Shown here in pieces: positions 34,822-43,440 of a DNA stretch of 64,000 nucleotides (within the stretch, counting starts at the first letter, position 1; each line of letters opens with the position of its first letter). The notes under the pieces are model-generated. The model searched no databases, was not told the DNA's origin, and saw only the letters and a list, made by a program, of their open reading frames with translations. The position numbers and the translations under genes are program-made. Source of the DNA: Candidatus Binatus sp. Lineage in GTDB: Bacteria; Desulfobacterota; Binatia; Binatales; Binataceae. Location of the stretch: positions 1 through 64,000 of the forward strand of contig NZ_JAUSKL010000030.1 in assembly GCF_030646925.1 (NCBI RefSeq), read 5' to 3'.

Positions 34822-35430
34822 TCATTTCATCGCAGCGGCCTTTTGATTTGCGGGGCGCCCGTGACACTTCTGCAGGTACGCGCTCGCAGTCGGCGTCGCC
34901 GAAATATCCAGCTTGACCAGGTTTGCGAGACTCAGCACCGATGCGACGTTGAGGTCTGCGATCGTAAACTGATTGCCGAGGATATACTCGCGGCCCTTCA
35001 GGTAGTCGTCGAGCACCTTGAACGGCGGGCGAAGCGCCGCTTCCGCGTTGGCGACCGCTTTCTCGTCGCGCTGGTCGGGCGGCGCGAACAACCGGTTGAT
35101 CAGCATCGTGATCAGATGCGGCTCGACTTCGGTCATCGCCCAGAAACTCCACTGATAGGTGGCGCCGCGATCGGCCACGCTCGCCGGCCACAAACCATTC
35201 TTGCCGTATTTTTCGGCGAGGTAGAGATTGATCGCCATCGATTCCCACAGAATCAATCCGTTGTCATCGAGCGCCGGCACATGCCCGTTGGGATTTATCT
35301 TGAGATGCTCGGGCGTGCGCGTTCCGCCGTCGAAACTGGTGGGGATGTGCTCATACTGTAGGCCGGCTTCCTCGAGCGCCCAGAGGCATCGCGCCGCCCG
35401 CGACATCGAGGTTCCGTAAAGTTTGATCAT
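34822..35430 (-). CDS. Glutathione S-transferase family protein (paralogue)
   Basis: 202 aa. It shares the N-terminus MIKLYGTSMSRAARCLWALE, the LKINPNGHVPALDDNG and WESMAINLYLAEKYG blocks, and the whole C-terminal domain plan with the GST at 17919. Gene duplication within this genome is evident. Role in conjugation or isomerisation unknown. Confidence 0.9.
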   Translation of the reverse strand: MIKLYGTSMSRAARCLWALEEAGLQYEHIPTSFDGGTRTPEHLKINPNGHVPALDDNGLILWESMAINLYLAEKYGKNGLWPASVADRGATYQWSFWAMTEVEPHLITMLINRLFAPPDQRDEKAVANAEAALRPPFKVLDDYLKGREYILGNQFTIADLNVASVLSLANLVKLDISATPTASAYLQKCHGRPANQKAAAMK

Positions 35431-35564
35431 TGCTCATTCCTCCGCTTTTCATGGGATCGGTTCGCGCGGCAGAATCTCGCTGGCGATTCCGATCCTCGAC
35501 ACGATTTTCTAGCACGCGCGCGAGCCGCGTGCATCGCGGACGTTTTTTGTGAAACCGCGAACGA

Positions 35565-35681
35565 CTATTCGCGGTGCGCGACGAAGCGAGCCTGCATGAT
35601 CTTCCCGGCACGCGACATCGCGCCGAGAAAGCGGAACCCGTAAGTGACCTCTGCCAATCCGGCGCCCGTGATCGACTTCAC
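35565..35681 (-). CDS. Possible 38-aa peptide downstream of arsM
   Basis: A GTG at 35681, 12 nt after the arsM stop and 7-8 nt after GAGG, opens a 38-codon frame (MKSITGAGLAEVTYGFRFLG.., ending ARFVAHRE). The composition is protein-like, with a Gly-rich hydrophobic middle. A CCGCGAA/TTCGCGG hairpin (35555-35574) overlaps its stop. It could be a real small arsenic-operon peptide, a gene remnant, or chance. Confidence 0.33.
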   Translation of the reverse strand: MKSITGAGLAEVTYGFRFLGAMSRAGKIMQARFVAHRE

Positions 35682-35693
35682 AATCCTGCCTCA

Positions 35694-36512
35694 CTACTGA
35701 AGAGTGGGCTTCTGCGCGCGCACGAAAGCGCTCATGAACTTGCCGTCGATCAGCGGCGCCACTTTCTCGGGATCGAGGTTCGCGCTCCGCAAAAACTCCG
35801 CCGCGTCGGCGGCCGCATAGACTCGCGTCGGTTCAACCTCGATCGAGCTGAAGCCGGATGCCGCCAGTTTCGCGCGATACTCGGATTCCTCCAATGCGCC
35901 CGCGATACATCCGATCCACGACTCGACGCTGCGCCGTATTTCCGCCGGCACCTCGCCGCGCACCACGACATCCGACACCGCGAATCGTCCGCCCGGCTTC
36001 AGCACGCGAAACGCTTCGCTCAGTACGCGATCCTTGTCGCTCGAAAGGTTGATCACGCAGTTCGAGATGATCACATCGACGGAATTGTCGGGCAGCGGAA
36101 TATGCTCGATCTCGCCCTTCAGAAACTCGACGTTCTCGACGCCCGCCTTGCGCTGATTCTCGCGCGCGAGCGCCAGCATTTCGTCGGTCATGTCGAGTCC
36201 ATACGCCTTTCCAGCCGGGCCGACGCGACGCGCCGAGAGCAACACGTCGATTCCGCCGCCCGAGCCCAAGTCGAGCACGGTTTCACCGGGCTTCAGCGCA
36301 GCCAACGCCGTCGGATTGCCGCATCCGAGCGAGGCCGCCATCGCCTCCGCAGGCACCGTCGCGCTGTCGGCGTCGGCATAGAGATTCGACGTGATCGGAT
36401 TTCCCGCCGGCGCAGCCGAACCGCAACAGGCGCCGCCGCCCTTGTTCGCAACCCTCAGCGCCGCCTGCGCGTACTCCTCTCTGACTTTCTCTCTTATTGA
36501 TTCGTTGCTCAT
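35694..36512 (-). CDS. arsM: Arsenite S-adenosylmethionine methyltransferase
   Basis: 272 aa from ATG 36512, with GGAGG upstream. It methylates As(III) stepwise to mono-, di- and trimethyl arsenicals. SAM loop [20 protein letters not shown] (79-98), [14 protein letters not shown] and SNCVINL are typical. All catalytic Cys positions of ArsM are present: C29/C30, C64, C152 and C202; the last two are 50 residues apart, as in characterised algal ArsM. It follows an arsR gene by 45 nt, giving an arsR-arsM operon. Confidence 0.93.
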   Translation of the reverse strand: MSNESIREKVREEYAQAALRVANKGGGACCGSAAPAGNPITSNLYADADSATVPAEAMAASLGCGNPTALAALKPGETVLDLGSGGGIDVLLSARRVGPAGKAYGLDMTDEMLALARENQRKAGVENVEFLKGEIEHIPLPDNSVDVIISNCVINLSSDKDRVLSEAFRVLKPGGRFAVSDVVVRGEVPAEIRRSVESWIGCIAGALEESEYRAKLAASGFSSIEVEPTRVYAAADAAEFLRSANLDPEKVAPLIDGKFMSAFVRAQKPTLQ

Positions 36513-36557
36513 CGTGGCCTCCGTGCCTGCGTGAATCGCCGGCAAGTTTTTTGCAAT

Positions 36558-36908
36558 TCAGTTTTTGCCATCTCGACGCTTCCGCTTCGATGACGCCGCG
36601 TCGCTTCCAGCCACGTCGAACGCCTTATGCAGGTCGGCGCAGCAGTCCTCGGTCAGGAAGCGAATCAACTTTGCGGTCTTGGCCCAGTTCACCGAGTAGT
36701 AAATAAATCGGCCCGAGCGCCGCGCCGCCAAAAGACCGCATCGCGTCAGCGCGTCCAGATGATGAGACAGCGTCGAGCCCGGCATCTCGACCCGCCGCTT
36801 GATTTCATCGACGCAGCGTCCCTGCGGTCCGTCGCGAACCAGCAGGCGGAAGATCTCGAGCCGCCCCGACTGTCCGAGCGCCCCGAGCTGCGATACGTAC
36901 GGTTCCAT
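36558..36908 (-). CDS. arsR: ArsR/SmtB-family repressor
   Basis: 116 aa winged-helix repressor. Recognition helix EMPGSTLSHHLDALTRCGLL and wing RRSGRFIYYSVNW are clear. The helix-5 area has adjacent C89-C90 with H94 (DCCADLH), like the C-terminal As(III) site of Acidithiobacillus-type ArsR rather than the ELCVCDLC site of E. coli ArsR. First gene of the arsRM unit, with an operator-like palindrome at its start. Confidence 0.9.
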   Translation of the reverse strand: MEPYVSQLGALGQSGRLEIFRLLVRDGPQGRCVDEIKRRVEMPGSTLSHHLDALTRCGLLAARRSGRFIYYSVNWAKTAKLIRFLTEDCCADLHKAFDVAGSDAASSKRKRRDGKN

Positions 36909-36934
36909 TACGATAATTCTAGTATCATCGAAAT
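36907..36934 (-). promoter_or_regulatory. Likely ArsR operator
   Basis: Imperfect inverted repeat ATTACGATAAT (36907-36917) / ATCATCGAAAT (36924-36934), 9 of 11 pairs, with a 6-bp centre. It is AT-rich in a GC-rich chromosome and lies directly on the arsR start, consistent with autorepression. TTGCCC-like and GATACT/TAGAAT-like promoter boxes for arsR fall in and above it, implying a very short leader. Confidence 0.55.
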
Positions 36935-37014
36935 GTTAATCGGGCAAGAGCCTTACGAATCGTTAATGCGGCGAGCGTGTAATTGCGCGTCTATCGATGT
37001 AAAAATTGATCGAT

Positions 37015-37350
37015 ATGCCGAGTCTGCGCGCCATCTCCACGATCGCACTAGTCGCCGCGATGCTCGCCGCATCCAGCGCGTTCGCTCAGGAAGGCGCGCT
37101 GCCGCTCCCCGATCCGTCGTACGGCGGGGGGCCCACCGCGCTCCAAGCGCCGACCGCTCTCGCGATGCCCGCGCCCGACGATATGAGCAATCCGAACAGC
37201 GTGACGATTCCGATTCCGGGCGGTGGTGAAATCCACGTCGACGGGCCCGACGCGCCGAGCGCTGCTCCCTTGCCGACGCTACCGGGCTCGCAATGGGGCA
37301 ACGAGAAGCAGAATCCGTTTCTTCGCGGCACAGGCCCGCTCGGCCCCTGA
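37015..37350 (+). CDS. Secreted Pro-rich small protein
   Basis: 111 aa from ATG 37015. A signal peptide ends after AMLAASSAFAQ; the mature part is Pro/Gly-rich and low in charge (DPSYGGGPTALQAPTALAMP..), ending NPFLRGTGPLGP. No domain recognised. It is divergent from arsR, but no functional link to arsenic is visible. Confidence 0.6.
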   Translation: MPSLRAISTIALVAAMLAASSAFAQEGALPLPDPSYGGGPTALQAPTALAMPAPDDMSNPNSVTIPIPGGGEIHVDGPDAPSAAPLPTLPGSQWGNEKQNPFLRGTGPLGP

Positions 37351-37372
37351 ATTTCTTTTCTTCGTCCTGCTA

Positions 37373-37519
37373 CTAACAGCGCGTAGCGCGCATGTTTAAC
37401 TTTTGCGACTCAGTACTGCTGCCCGAAGACGGCTCCGCGTCTCAATGCGATTAGTTTCGCGAGGCGAAGTCCGCTTCGCATCGCGACAGGAAGCCCGAAA
37501 CCCGTAAGGGGTTTCGGAA
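37373..37519. repeat. Composite repeat: family C, diverged B, family D
   Basis: Family C CTAACAGCGCGTAGCGCGCA (37373 on), then a GCGA..GAAGTCCGCTTCGC element (near 37448-37470) and a family D hairpin CCGAAACCC-GTAAG-GGGTTTCGG (37495-37517). The same order recurs after the lytic transglycosylase. Confidence 0.85.
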
Positions 37520-37549
37520 CTCTGCTCTTTTCCTTGTGTTGCGCTTTGC

Positions 37550-37966
37550 CTAAACCGCCGGCGTCTTCATCCGGCCGCTCGCGTTGCGCTGATATCTCGT
37601 CGCCGCGATTCGCTTGTACTGCCGATCCGCGAGCCACGCGAAGGGCGGGACGTACCAAAGATAGGCGAGCAGGCCCTTAAGCCCGCGCTGCCGCCGCAGG
37701 ATTTCATTGATCGCGCGCGCGCCGCGATACACGCGCCCGCGATCGTCCACCGCGTGCAGTTCCTCGATTAGATTTTCGAGCTTCAGGTCGGGGAATTTTG
37801 CGCGTGCGTTCGGATCGTTGAGATCGAGCGGCTCGATCGTTCCCGAGTTGTCGAACTTCTCAAAACCCTCGGCGCCGCTGCGGCACATCTCGCACGACCC
37901 GTCGAACAGGATCGCGAGTTTCCCCGGCGCCGCTTTGCCGCTCGACGTTGTCGGCCTGGCGCTCAT
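37550..37966 (-). CDS. DCC-family thiol-disulfide oxidoreductase-like protein (DUF393)
   Basis: 138 aa from ATG 37966. The DxxCxxC signature is FDGSCEMC (Cys25, Cys28) with Leu/Pro-rich helices after it (LLAYLWYVPPFAWLADRQYK). DCC proteins are predicted small redox proteins, sometimes membrane-associated. It starts 2 nt after the stop of the LeuA-domain gene, so they are translationally coupled. Confidence 0.83.
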   Translation of the reverse strand: MSARPTTSSGKAAPGKLAILFDGSCEMCRSGAEGFEKFDNSGTIEPLDLNDPNARAKFPDLKLENLIEELHAVDDRGRVYRGARAINEILRRQRGLKGLLAYLWYVPPFAWLADRQYKRIAATRYQRNASGRMKTPAV

Positions 37967-37968
37967 CG

Positions 37969-38484
37969 CTACCGCTGCGAGAGCCGCGGATTCGCGCCGC
38001 TCCGGCGCTGCTTCATATTCTCGGTGTAGATTCGCCACTCGTAGCCGTCGAGCAGCGAGACCCATCCCGCCTCGACCGTGTTCGCCGATTTCGCGAGCGT
38101 CGTCCATTGCAATTGGCCGTCAGTGAACTTCTTCACCGACACCACATCGGCTTCGGTCGACGCGCCCGTCGCGTGCGTGTAAGTCTCGGCGACGATCACC
38201 GAATCGAGGTACGGAAAATACTTGAGCAGCGCCTTCCGGAGCGCCACGTCGAGCGCGTGAACCACGCCGACGCCCGACGCCGCTTCGGTCTCTTCGACGT
38301 TGCCGATTCGTATCACGATCGTCGCATCGACCGTCATTTTGCCTTCGTGAACGTCGTCGATCACGCGCCGCCGCACGATCTCGAAGGGCGCCACGTAGTC
38401 GCGGGAAGCTCTTAATATGGCTAGCTCGCGCGAAGCCTGGGGCGGCTCCGCATCGTAGAAATCAACCTGCCGTTCTACACTCAT
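37969..38484 (-). CDS. Free-standing LeuA-type regulatory (dimer) domain
   Basis: 171 aa. Residues about 50-155 match the C-terminal allosteric domain of 2-isopropylmalate/citramalate synthases: GNVEETEAASGVGVVHALDVALRK..., the ATGAST segment and WTTLAKSANTVEAGWVSLLDG. The catalytic TIM barrel is absent and no leuA or cimA lies nearby. It may regulate a separate synthase by hetero-assembly or sense leucine-like ligands; this is inference. Coupled to the DCC gene. Confidence 0.82.
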   Translation of the reverse strand: MSVERQVDFYDAEPPQASRELAILRASRDYVAPFEIVRRRVIDDVHEGKMTVDATIVIRIGNVEETEAASGVGVVHALDVALRKALLKYFPYLDSVIVAETYTHATGASTEADVVSVKKFTDGQLQWTTLAKSANTVEAGWVSLLDGYEWRIYTENMKQRRSGANPRLSQR

Positions 38485-38624
38485 CGATCGTCACCACGAT
38501 GATTATCGTAAGCGCGCCTCGCTGTTTCAAGAACGATTCCATTTGCATTGCGGGTTGACTCGTGACCCGACGACGCACGCGCAACCATTTTGATTTTGTG
38601 GCAAGCTACCAGGCCGGTATTTTC

Positions 38625-40685
38625 ATGACAATTGACGGAGTCGCCCCGATTCGTATCGCGCGCAACGCACGCCGCGCATCGCGCCGGCTCGTCCTGTGGA
38701 TGATCGTCGCCGCGATCGTTATTTCCGCCGCGACGCCGCGTCCCGTCCGCGCCGCGCAAATAAAAGTTCCGCTCACGATCGATTACCTCGCACTCCGCGA
38801 AGCGCTGCAGCACACGCTCTACACCGCGCCCGGCAATCGCGCCCCGCTCTGGAACGGCGCCGACGAATGCCAGTTTCTCTTCGCCGAAAATCCCAACTTC
38901 ATGCGCGCGTCCGCCGACGTCAAACTCGAGACCGCCGCCAGCCTCGGGATGGGCGTCAGCCTCGGCGGCCGATGCATCAGTCCGATCGCGTGGGACGGAA
39001 TCGTCGAAGCGATCGGCAAGCCTTACATCGCAAGCGGTCTCCAGCTCAAATTTCATTTCGCCGATTTGAACCTCTACAAGTCGAACCACGAAAAATCGAT
39101 GCTCGTCAGCAAGGGCTTCGACCTCATCAAGCAGTACCTAATCCCACGCCTCGAACTGTTCTCGTACGACCTCAATCCCGCGATTCAGCAACTCGGCTCG
39201 ATGGCCGAAGACGCCGGGACGCCCGCGGTCGCCGCGCGCATCCATGCCGCGATGGCGTCGCTCACCGCCGATCCGCAAATCGTCGCGCTCGACGACGGCG
39301 TCCGCGTGACGCTGCTGATCAACGTGCCCGATCTCCCGGCGCCGACGCCCGCCGAGGGAATCGCGCCGACGCCCGCGCCGCTGACGCCCGCCGAAATCGC
39401 CGCCTTCCAGACGCTGCTCGATCAATGGGACGCGTTCCTCGTCTTCGCGGTGAAGCAACTCGGCAGCAGCGTCGGCGACCAGCAGTTCCGCGGCGAGTTG
39501 CTGAAAATCCTGCTCGATAGCCGCTATCGACTCGTCCAGGCGCTGCGCGATCCGGCCGCGAGCGCCGGCCCCGATCCGGTGCGCGAGATTTTTCTCGATG
39601 AATGGCGCCAACTGCACGACGCGGTGAAAGCCGCCGCCGCGCGCGGGATGCTCGGTGCGCGCGCGCTCGAGTTCCTCTCTTTCATCTCGGCTGGCGACGC
39701 GCTATTCGCCCTCGATCAAGCGGCGCCCGCACTCGGGATGCGCATCTCGGCCGCCGATCTGCGCCGACTCGCCCATCTGATGGCGCCGCAGGCCGCCGGC
39801 GATCCGCTCAAGTTCAATTTCGACGAGGACGCCGATCTCAAAAAACTCTTCGACGTTCCCGAACCCGCCGAAAGCAGCGGCCCGCTCGACACTTCGGAGG
39901 AAATCGTCGCGACGCCCACCGCGTCGCCATCCGCGCTCGCCACTCCTACATCGCCACTTTTGCCCGAACCGAGTCCTGCACCTTCCGCTGCTCCAACGCC
40001 GACGCCGGCGCCGATCTCGATGATTCCCGCATCCTTCTCGGTCCTGTCGCCGCGCGCCGCCTTCGCCGCCGAAGGAGAGTTGTTGCCGCGCCTCGAAAGC
40101 GTCGCCAAAAAACTTCGTCGCGTCGTCGTCACCGAAGAAAATTTCGAACGCTATCGCGATGACATGAAACGACTGCTCGAGCTAAGCGCCGATCAGCAAA
40201 TCGCCGAGGGCGGCGTGGACCGGCGCTTCCGCACGATGTACCCGCTGCTCGTGCAGAGCGTCGCATGGCAGGAAAGCTGCTGGCGGCAATTCATCGTCGC
40301 CAACTCGCGCATCAAGTGGCTCGAGTCCGCCACCGGCGATATCGGCCTGATGCAGGTGAACAAGCACGTCTGGCGCGGCTTCTACAGTGTCGAACGCCTG
40401 AAATGGGACGTGCTCTACAACGCCGGCGCCGGCAGCGAAATCCTGACCCGCATGATGATGTATGCGCTGGCGCATCCGGCGAACGATCCCGCGCCGGTCG
40501 CCGATCATCTCTCGCGCTCCACCTACGCCGCCTACAACGGCGGCCCCAACGCCTGCAATCGATGGCGCTCCGACGAACTCCCGCCGCTTCGCAAAATCGA
40601 CGAATCGTTCTGGGAGAAGTTCCGCGCCGTGAAGCACGGCGAGCCGATCGATATCCTCGCCTGCGCCGCCCACTGGGGCACCTGA
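38625..40685 (+). CDS. Lytic murein transglycosylase-like protein with SLT domain
   Basis: 686 aa from ATG 38625 with an N-terminal signal peptide (RLVLWMIVAAIVISAATPRPVRA). The large middle part is unrecognised, with a Pro/Ala/Thr-rich spacer near residues 430-480. The C-terminal 150 residues form an SLT/lysozyme-like domain: catalytic Glu in WQESCW, GLMQVNKHVW and AYNGGP. It should cleave peptidoglycan glycan strands in the periplasm. A GTG at 38562 could extend the N-terminus. Confidence 0.82.
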   Translation: MTIDGVAPIRIARNARRASRRLVLWMIVAAIVISAATPRPVRAAQIKVPLTIDYLALREALQHTLYTAPGNRAPLWNGADECQFLFAENPNFMRASADVKLETAASLGMGVSLGGRCISPIAWDGIVEAIGKPYIASGLQLKFHFADLNLYKSNHEKSMLVSKGFDLIKQYLIPRLELFSYDLNPAIQQLGSMAEDAGTPAVAARIHAAMASLTADPQIVALDDGVRVTLLINVPDLPAPTPAEGIAPTPAPLTPAEIAAFQTLLDQWDAFLVFAVKQLGSSVGDQQFRGELLKILLDSRYRLVQALRDPAASAGPDPVREIFLDEWRQLHDAVKAAAARGMLGARALEFLSFISAGDALFALDQAAPALGMRISAADLRRLAHLMAPQAAGDPLKFNFDEDADLKKLFDVPEPAESSGPLDTSEEIVATPTASPSALATPTSPLLPEPSPAPSAAPTPTPAPISMIPASFSVLSPRAAFAAEGELLPRLESVAKKLRRVVVTEENFERYRDDMKRLLELSADQQIAEGGVDRRFRTMYPLLVQSVAWQESCWRQFIVANSRIKWLESATGDIGLMQVNKHVWRGFYSVERLKWDVLYNAGAGSEILTRMMMYALAHPANDPAPVADHLSRSTYAAYNGGPNACNRWRSDELPPLRKIDESFWEKFRAVKHGEPIDILACAAHWGT

Positions 40686-40699
40686 TTTTCACTATCCTT

Positions 40700-40846
40700 C
40701 TAACAGCGCGTAGCGCGCATCTTAATCTCGATGCGATTCGGCCTTACGGCCGGAAGTCGGCTTCGCACCTCAGTGTGACAATGCTCCGCGACGCGAAGTC
40801 CTCTTCGCGGCGTGGCAGGAAGCGCGAAACCCGTGAGGGGTTTCGA
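40700..40846. repeat. Composite repeat: C, B, diverged element, D
   Basis: Family C (40700-40725), family B GCGATTCGGCCTTACGGCCG... (40733-40766), a CGACGCGAAGTCCTCTTCGCG hairpin (about 40790-40812), and family D CGAAACCC-GTGAG-GGGTTTCG (40825-40845). The order parallels 37373-37519. Confidence 0.87.
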
Positions 40847-40882
40847 AAGTTTTGCTATCTTCCTTCCTCAGCAGGGCGACGA

Positions 40883-42508
40883 TCAGCCGCGCGCGATCCA
40901 CTCGCCCGCGCGGACGCCGTCGCCGCACCACTTCCCCTCCGCGACCACCGACGTCCCATTCACCAGCACGTGCTCGATTCCGATCGGCTCGATCGCCGGC
41001 GCGGTCGCGTCAGCGCCGCTCGCGATCGTATCAGGATTGAACAGCACCAAATCCGCCGCGTATCCACGACGCACAATGCCGCGCCCCGCAAGCCGCATCC
41101 GCTTCGCGGCCATGCCCGTCGCCTTGTGCACCGCGTCCTCCAGCGTGAGCAGTTTCAACTGGCGCACGTAGTGCCCCATGATGCGCGGATAGGCGCCGAA
41201 GCTCGCCGGATTATGATGCCCATGCGAAGTCAGGATCGTGTCCATCTCGAACAGATTCAGCGGATGGCTCATCGCGGCCCGCAGCGCGTGCTCGTCGGCG
41301 TCATCGCCGCTATATAGATGTATCAGCACGCGCCCGCGCGTTTCGCTCTCGCGCGCGATCGTCAGGTACGCCTCGATCGGATCGACTTTCAGCTCGTCCG
41401 CGATCTCTCCGAAAAATTTGCCCTCGAGATATTTGAGCTCCGGCTTCACCGCCCACATCAACTGGATCGATTCCGCGATAAACTCGCCCAGCGGACGAAA
41501 TCCCTCCTTCAGCCTCGCCCATCCGTCCTTGCTGTCGAGCAGCGCCTCCAGCCCGGTCTGCGACCACGCCGGAAAAATGATCCGAATCGTCGTATTGCCG
41601 CAGGTGTAGGGGAAGGTATCGAACGCGATATCCACGCCGTCATTCCGATGCCGTTCGATTTCGCCCAGCGTCTCGTCGACGGTCTCCCACGTGCGGCGCC
41701 CGACGAAAATCAGATGCGACACCTGCAGTGGCACGCCCGCCTCGCGCGCGACATTCGCCATCTCGCGCACCGCCAGGATGTTGTGCGGAACGCGGCTGTC
41801 GAAAAATAGCGATCGCACCGAGTATGCGCGCAGATGAGACGTCAGCACTCCGCCCGCCGCCGCCGCGACCCGCGCGAGACTCGCAAGCTCCGCCGGCTTC
41901 GCGATCATCCCGGGAAAATATCCAAGCCCCGTCGAAAGCCCGACTGCGCCGTCCGCCATCGCGCGCTCGACCATCGCCTGCATCTCGCGCAACTGCTCGG
42001 CCGACGGCTCGCCCGCGTCGGCGCCCATCACGCTGAGCCTGATACTGCCGTGACCGGCGAGGTGCGCGACGTTGAGCGCGAGCCCCTGCCGCCTGAGCGC
42101 ACCGGCGAAGCCCGCGACCGTGTCCCAGCTCCAATCGAACTTGCGCTCCGCGCACAGCCGTCCCGATTCATCGAGCATCCGCTGCCGCTCGGGTTTTATC
42201 GGCGCCGTCGAAAATCCGCAGTTGCCGCCGACGAATGTGGTAACGCCCTGCATCAGGAACGGCTTCAGGATTTCGCCGTGCTCGGGCGTCGGCACGACCC
42301 AGTCCGAATGCGAATGCAGATCGATAAAGCCCGGCGCGATCACCAGGCCGGTCGCATCGATCTCGCGCGCCGCGGCGATGCTCGACGTATCCGGCGGGGC
42401 CGCGACTTCCGCGATCCTGCGCCCGGCGATCGCGACGTCGGCGCGCACGCGCGGCGCGCCGCTGCCATCGACTACCGTGCCGTTTCGAATGACCAGGTCG
42501 TAGTCCAT
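40883..42508 (-). CDS. N-acyl-D-amino-acid deacylase (D-aminoacylase family)
   Basis: 541 aa amidohydrolase. The zinc motif H65-x-H67 (FIDLHSHSDW) and Cys97 in GNCGFS are the D-aminoacylase markers, together with VTTFVGGNC. Later GHHNPASFGAYPRIMGHYVR and the small-barrel closing domain are present. It removes acyl groups from N-acyl-D-amino acids or related lactams. Standalone gene between repeat clusters. Confidence 0.9.
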   Translation of the reverse strand: MDYDLVIRNGTVVDGSGAPRVRADVAIAGRRIAEVAAPPDTSSIAAAREIDATGLVIAPGFIDLHSHSDWVVPTPEHGEILKPFLMQGVTTFVGGNCGFSTAPIKPERQRMLDESGRLCAERKFDWSWDTVAGFAGALRRQGLALNVAHLAGHGSIRLSVMGADAGEPSAEQLREMQAMVERAMADGAVGLSTGLGYFPGMIAKPAELASLARVAAAAGGVLTSHLRAYSVRSLFFDSRVPHNILAVREMANVAREAGVPLQVSHLIFVGRRTWETVDETLGEIERHRNDGVDIAFDTFPYTCGNTTIRIIFPAWSQTGLEALLDSKDGWARLKEGFRPLGEFIAESIQLMWAVKPELKYLEGKFFGEIADELKVDPIEAYLTIARESETRGRVLIHLYSGDDADEHALRAAMSHPLNLFEMDTILTSHGHHNPASFGAYPRIMGHYVRQLKLLTLEDAVHKATGMAAKRMRLAGRGIVRRGYAADLVLFNPDTIASGADATAPAIEPIGIEHVLVNGTSVVAEGKWCGDGVRAGEWIARG

Positions 42509-42643
42509 CCGCCGATTATTCTGTCCGCGTCCTCCGAGCGCAAACCCTTCTCTCCTTTCGACAACCCCGCCAGTCTCGAGTCATCTCTTTCTGGGTGCGT
42601 GATCCACCACTTGGTCATCCTGACCCGAAGGCTGCCGTCCTTT

Positions 42644-42708
42644 ACCTCGCCCGCTTGGTTGCGGGAGAGGTCGCCGAAGCGCGCAGCGACAAGGCGGGTG
42701 AGGGTGCA
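42644..42708. repeat. Family F repeat
   Basis: Begins ACCTCGCCCGCTTGGTTGCG and ends GGCGGGTGAGGGTGC, with TCGCCGAAGCGC in the middle. The ends pair imperfectly. Preceded by an A half-element (TCATCCTGACCCGAAGGC). A second copy is at 50052-50141. Confidence 0.75.
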
Positions 42709-42784
42709 GCTCAACGTCCCAACTATCTCTCCTCGCCGCTCTTACATCTTTGTTTTGCTTCCCGCGATGCTACAATTCGGCGCC

Positions 42785-43435
42785 ATGCACGACGCGATTC
42801 GCACCTTTCGCAATGTCATTGGAGTTCTACTGATCGTTGCATCGATCTTTTCGATCCTGCCGATCGCGATCACCCCGTCGCTTGCCCAACCGATCGCCGC
42901 CGTGACGAAGACCGAGGTCATCACATTCGCGCCACCACTCCCGACGGGCAGCGCGCGCGAAGGCAGTTGCTGGACGACCTCGATCGCAGTGACGCGGCCC
43001 GGCGCCTATCGATGCATGGTCGGCAACAGCATCGAGGACCCATGCTTTGCAGTACCGCCGAATCGCGACAAACTGGTCTGCGGCGCGAATCCGATCCTCA
43101 AACAAGATGGCTTTGTCCTCAAATTGACCAAGCCGCTCCCGACCGACGTCCCGCCGCCATCTGTTTCGCCGCAGCCGTGGATAATCAAGCTCGCCGACGG
43201 TTCGAGTTGCGTCGCGATGACGGGAACGCTGGTCGCCGTGAACGGGGAGCCGGCGCGATGGTCATGCGCGATTCACATCCGCGATCAAATCCGGCGGATG
43301 GGCGTCATCACAACTATCACTCCCGGAAAAATCTGGACCGCCGAGCGCTTCGCCGAAAGCGCGATCGCCAATCCGGCCAGCGGCGCGCGCCGGGTCACCG
43401 GCGAGACGTTACCGATCAAAACAATCTGGGAGTGA
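42785..43435 (+). CDS. Secreted protein of unknown function
   Basis: 216 aa from ATG 42785. A signal peptide (VIGVLLIVASIFSILPIAITPSLAQ) precedes a mature part with Cys pairs (EGSCWTTS, YRCMVGN, DPCFAVP, KLVCGANP, SSCVAMTG, WSCAIHI), suggesting disulfides in the periplasm. The continuous upstream frame to 41834 runs through the D-aminoacylase gene and repeats and is not real. No family recognised. Confidence 0.68.
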   Translation: MHDAIRTFRNVIGVLLIVASIFSILPIAITPSLAQPIAAVTKTEVITFAPPLPTGSAREGSCWTTSIAVTRPGAYRCMVGNSIEDPCFAVPPNRDKLVCGANPILKQDGFVLKLTKPLPTDVPPPSVSPQPWIIKLADGSSCVAMTGTLVAVNGEPARWSCAIHIRDQIRRMGVITTITPGKIWTAERFAESAIANPASGARRVTGETLPIKTIWE

Positions 43436-43440
43436 CGCCG

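Noticed and set aside
41834-42784. Long plus-strand frame leading into the secreted protein at 42785
   Set aside because: It runs antisense to a clear D-aminoacylase gene and through repeats; its composition is Arg-rich shadow coding.
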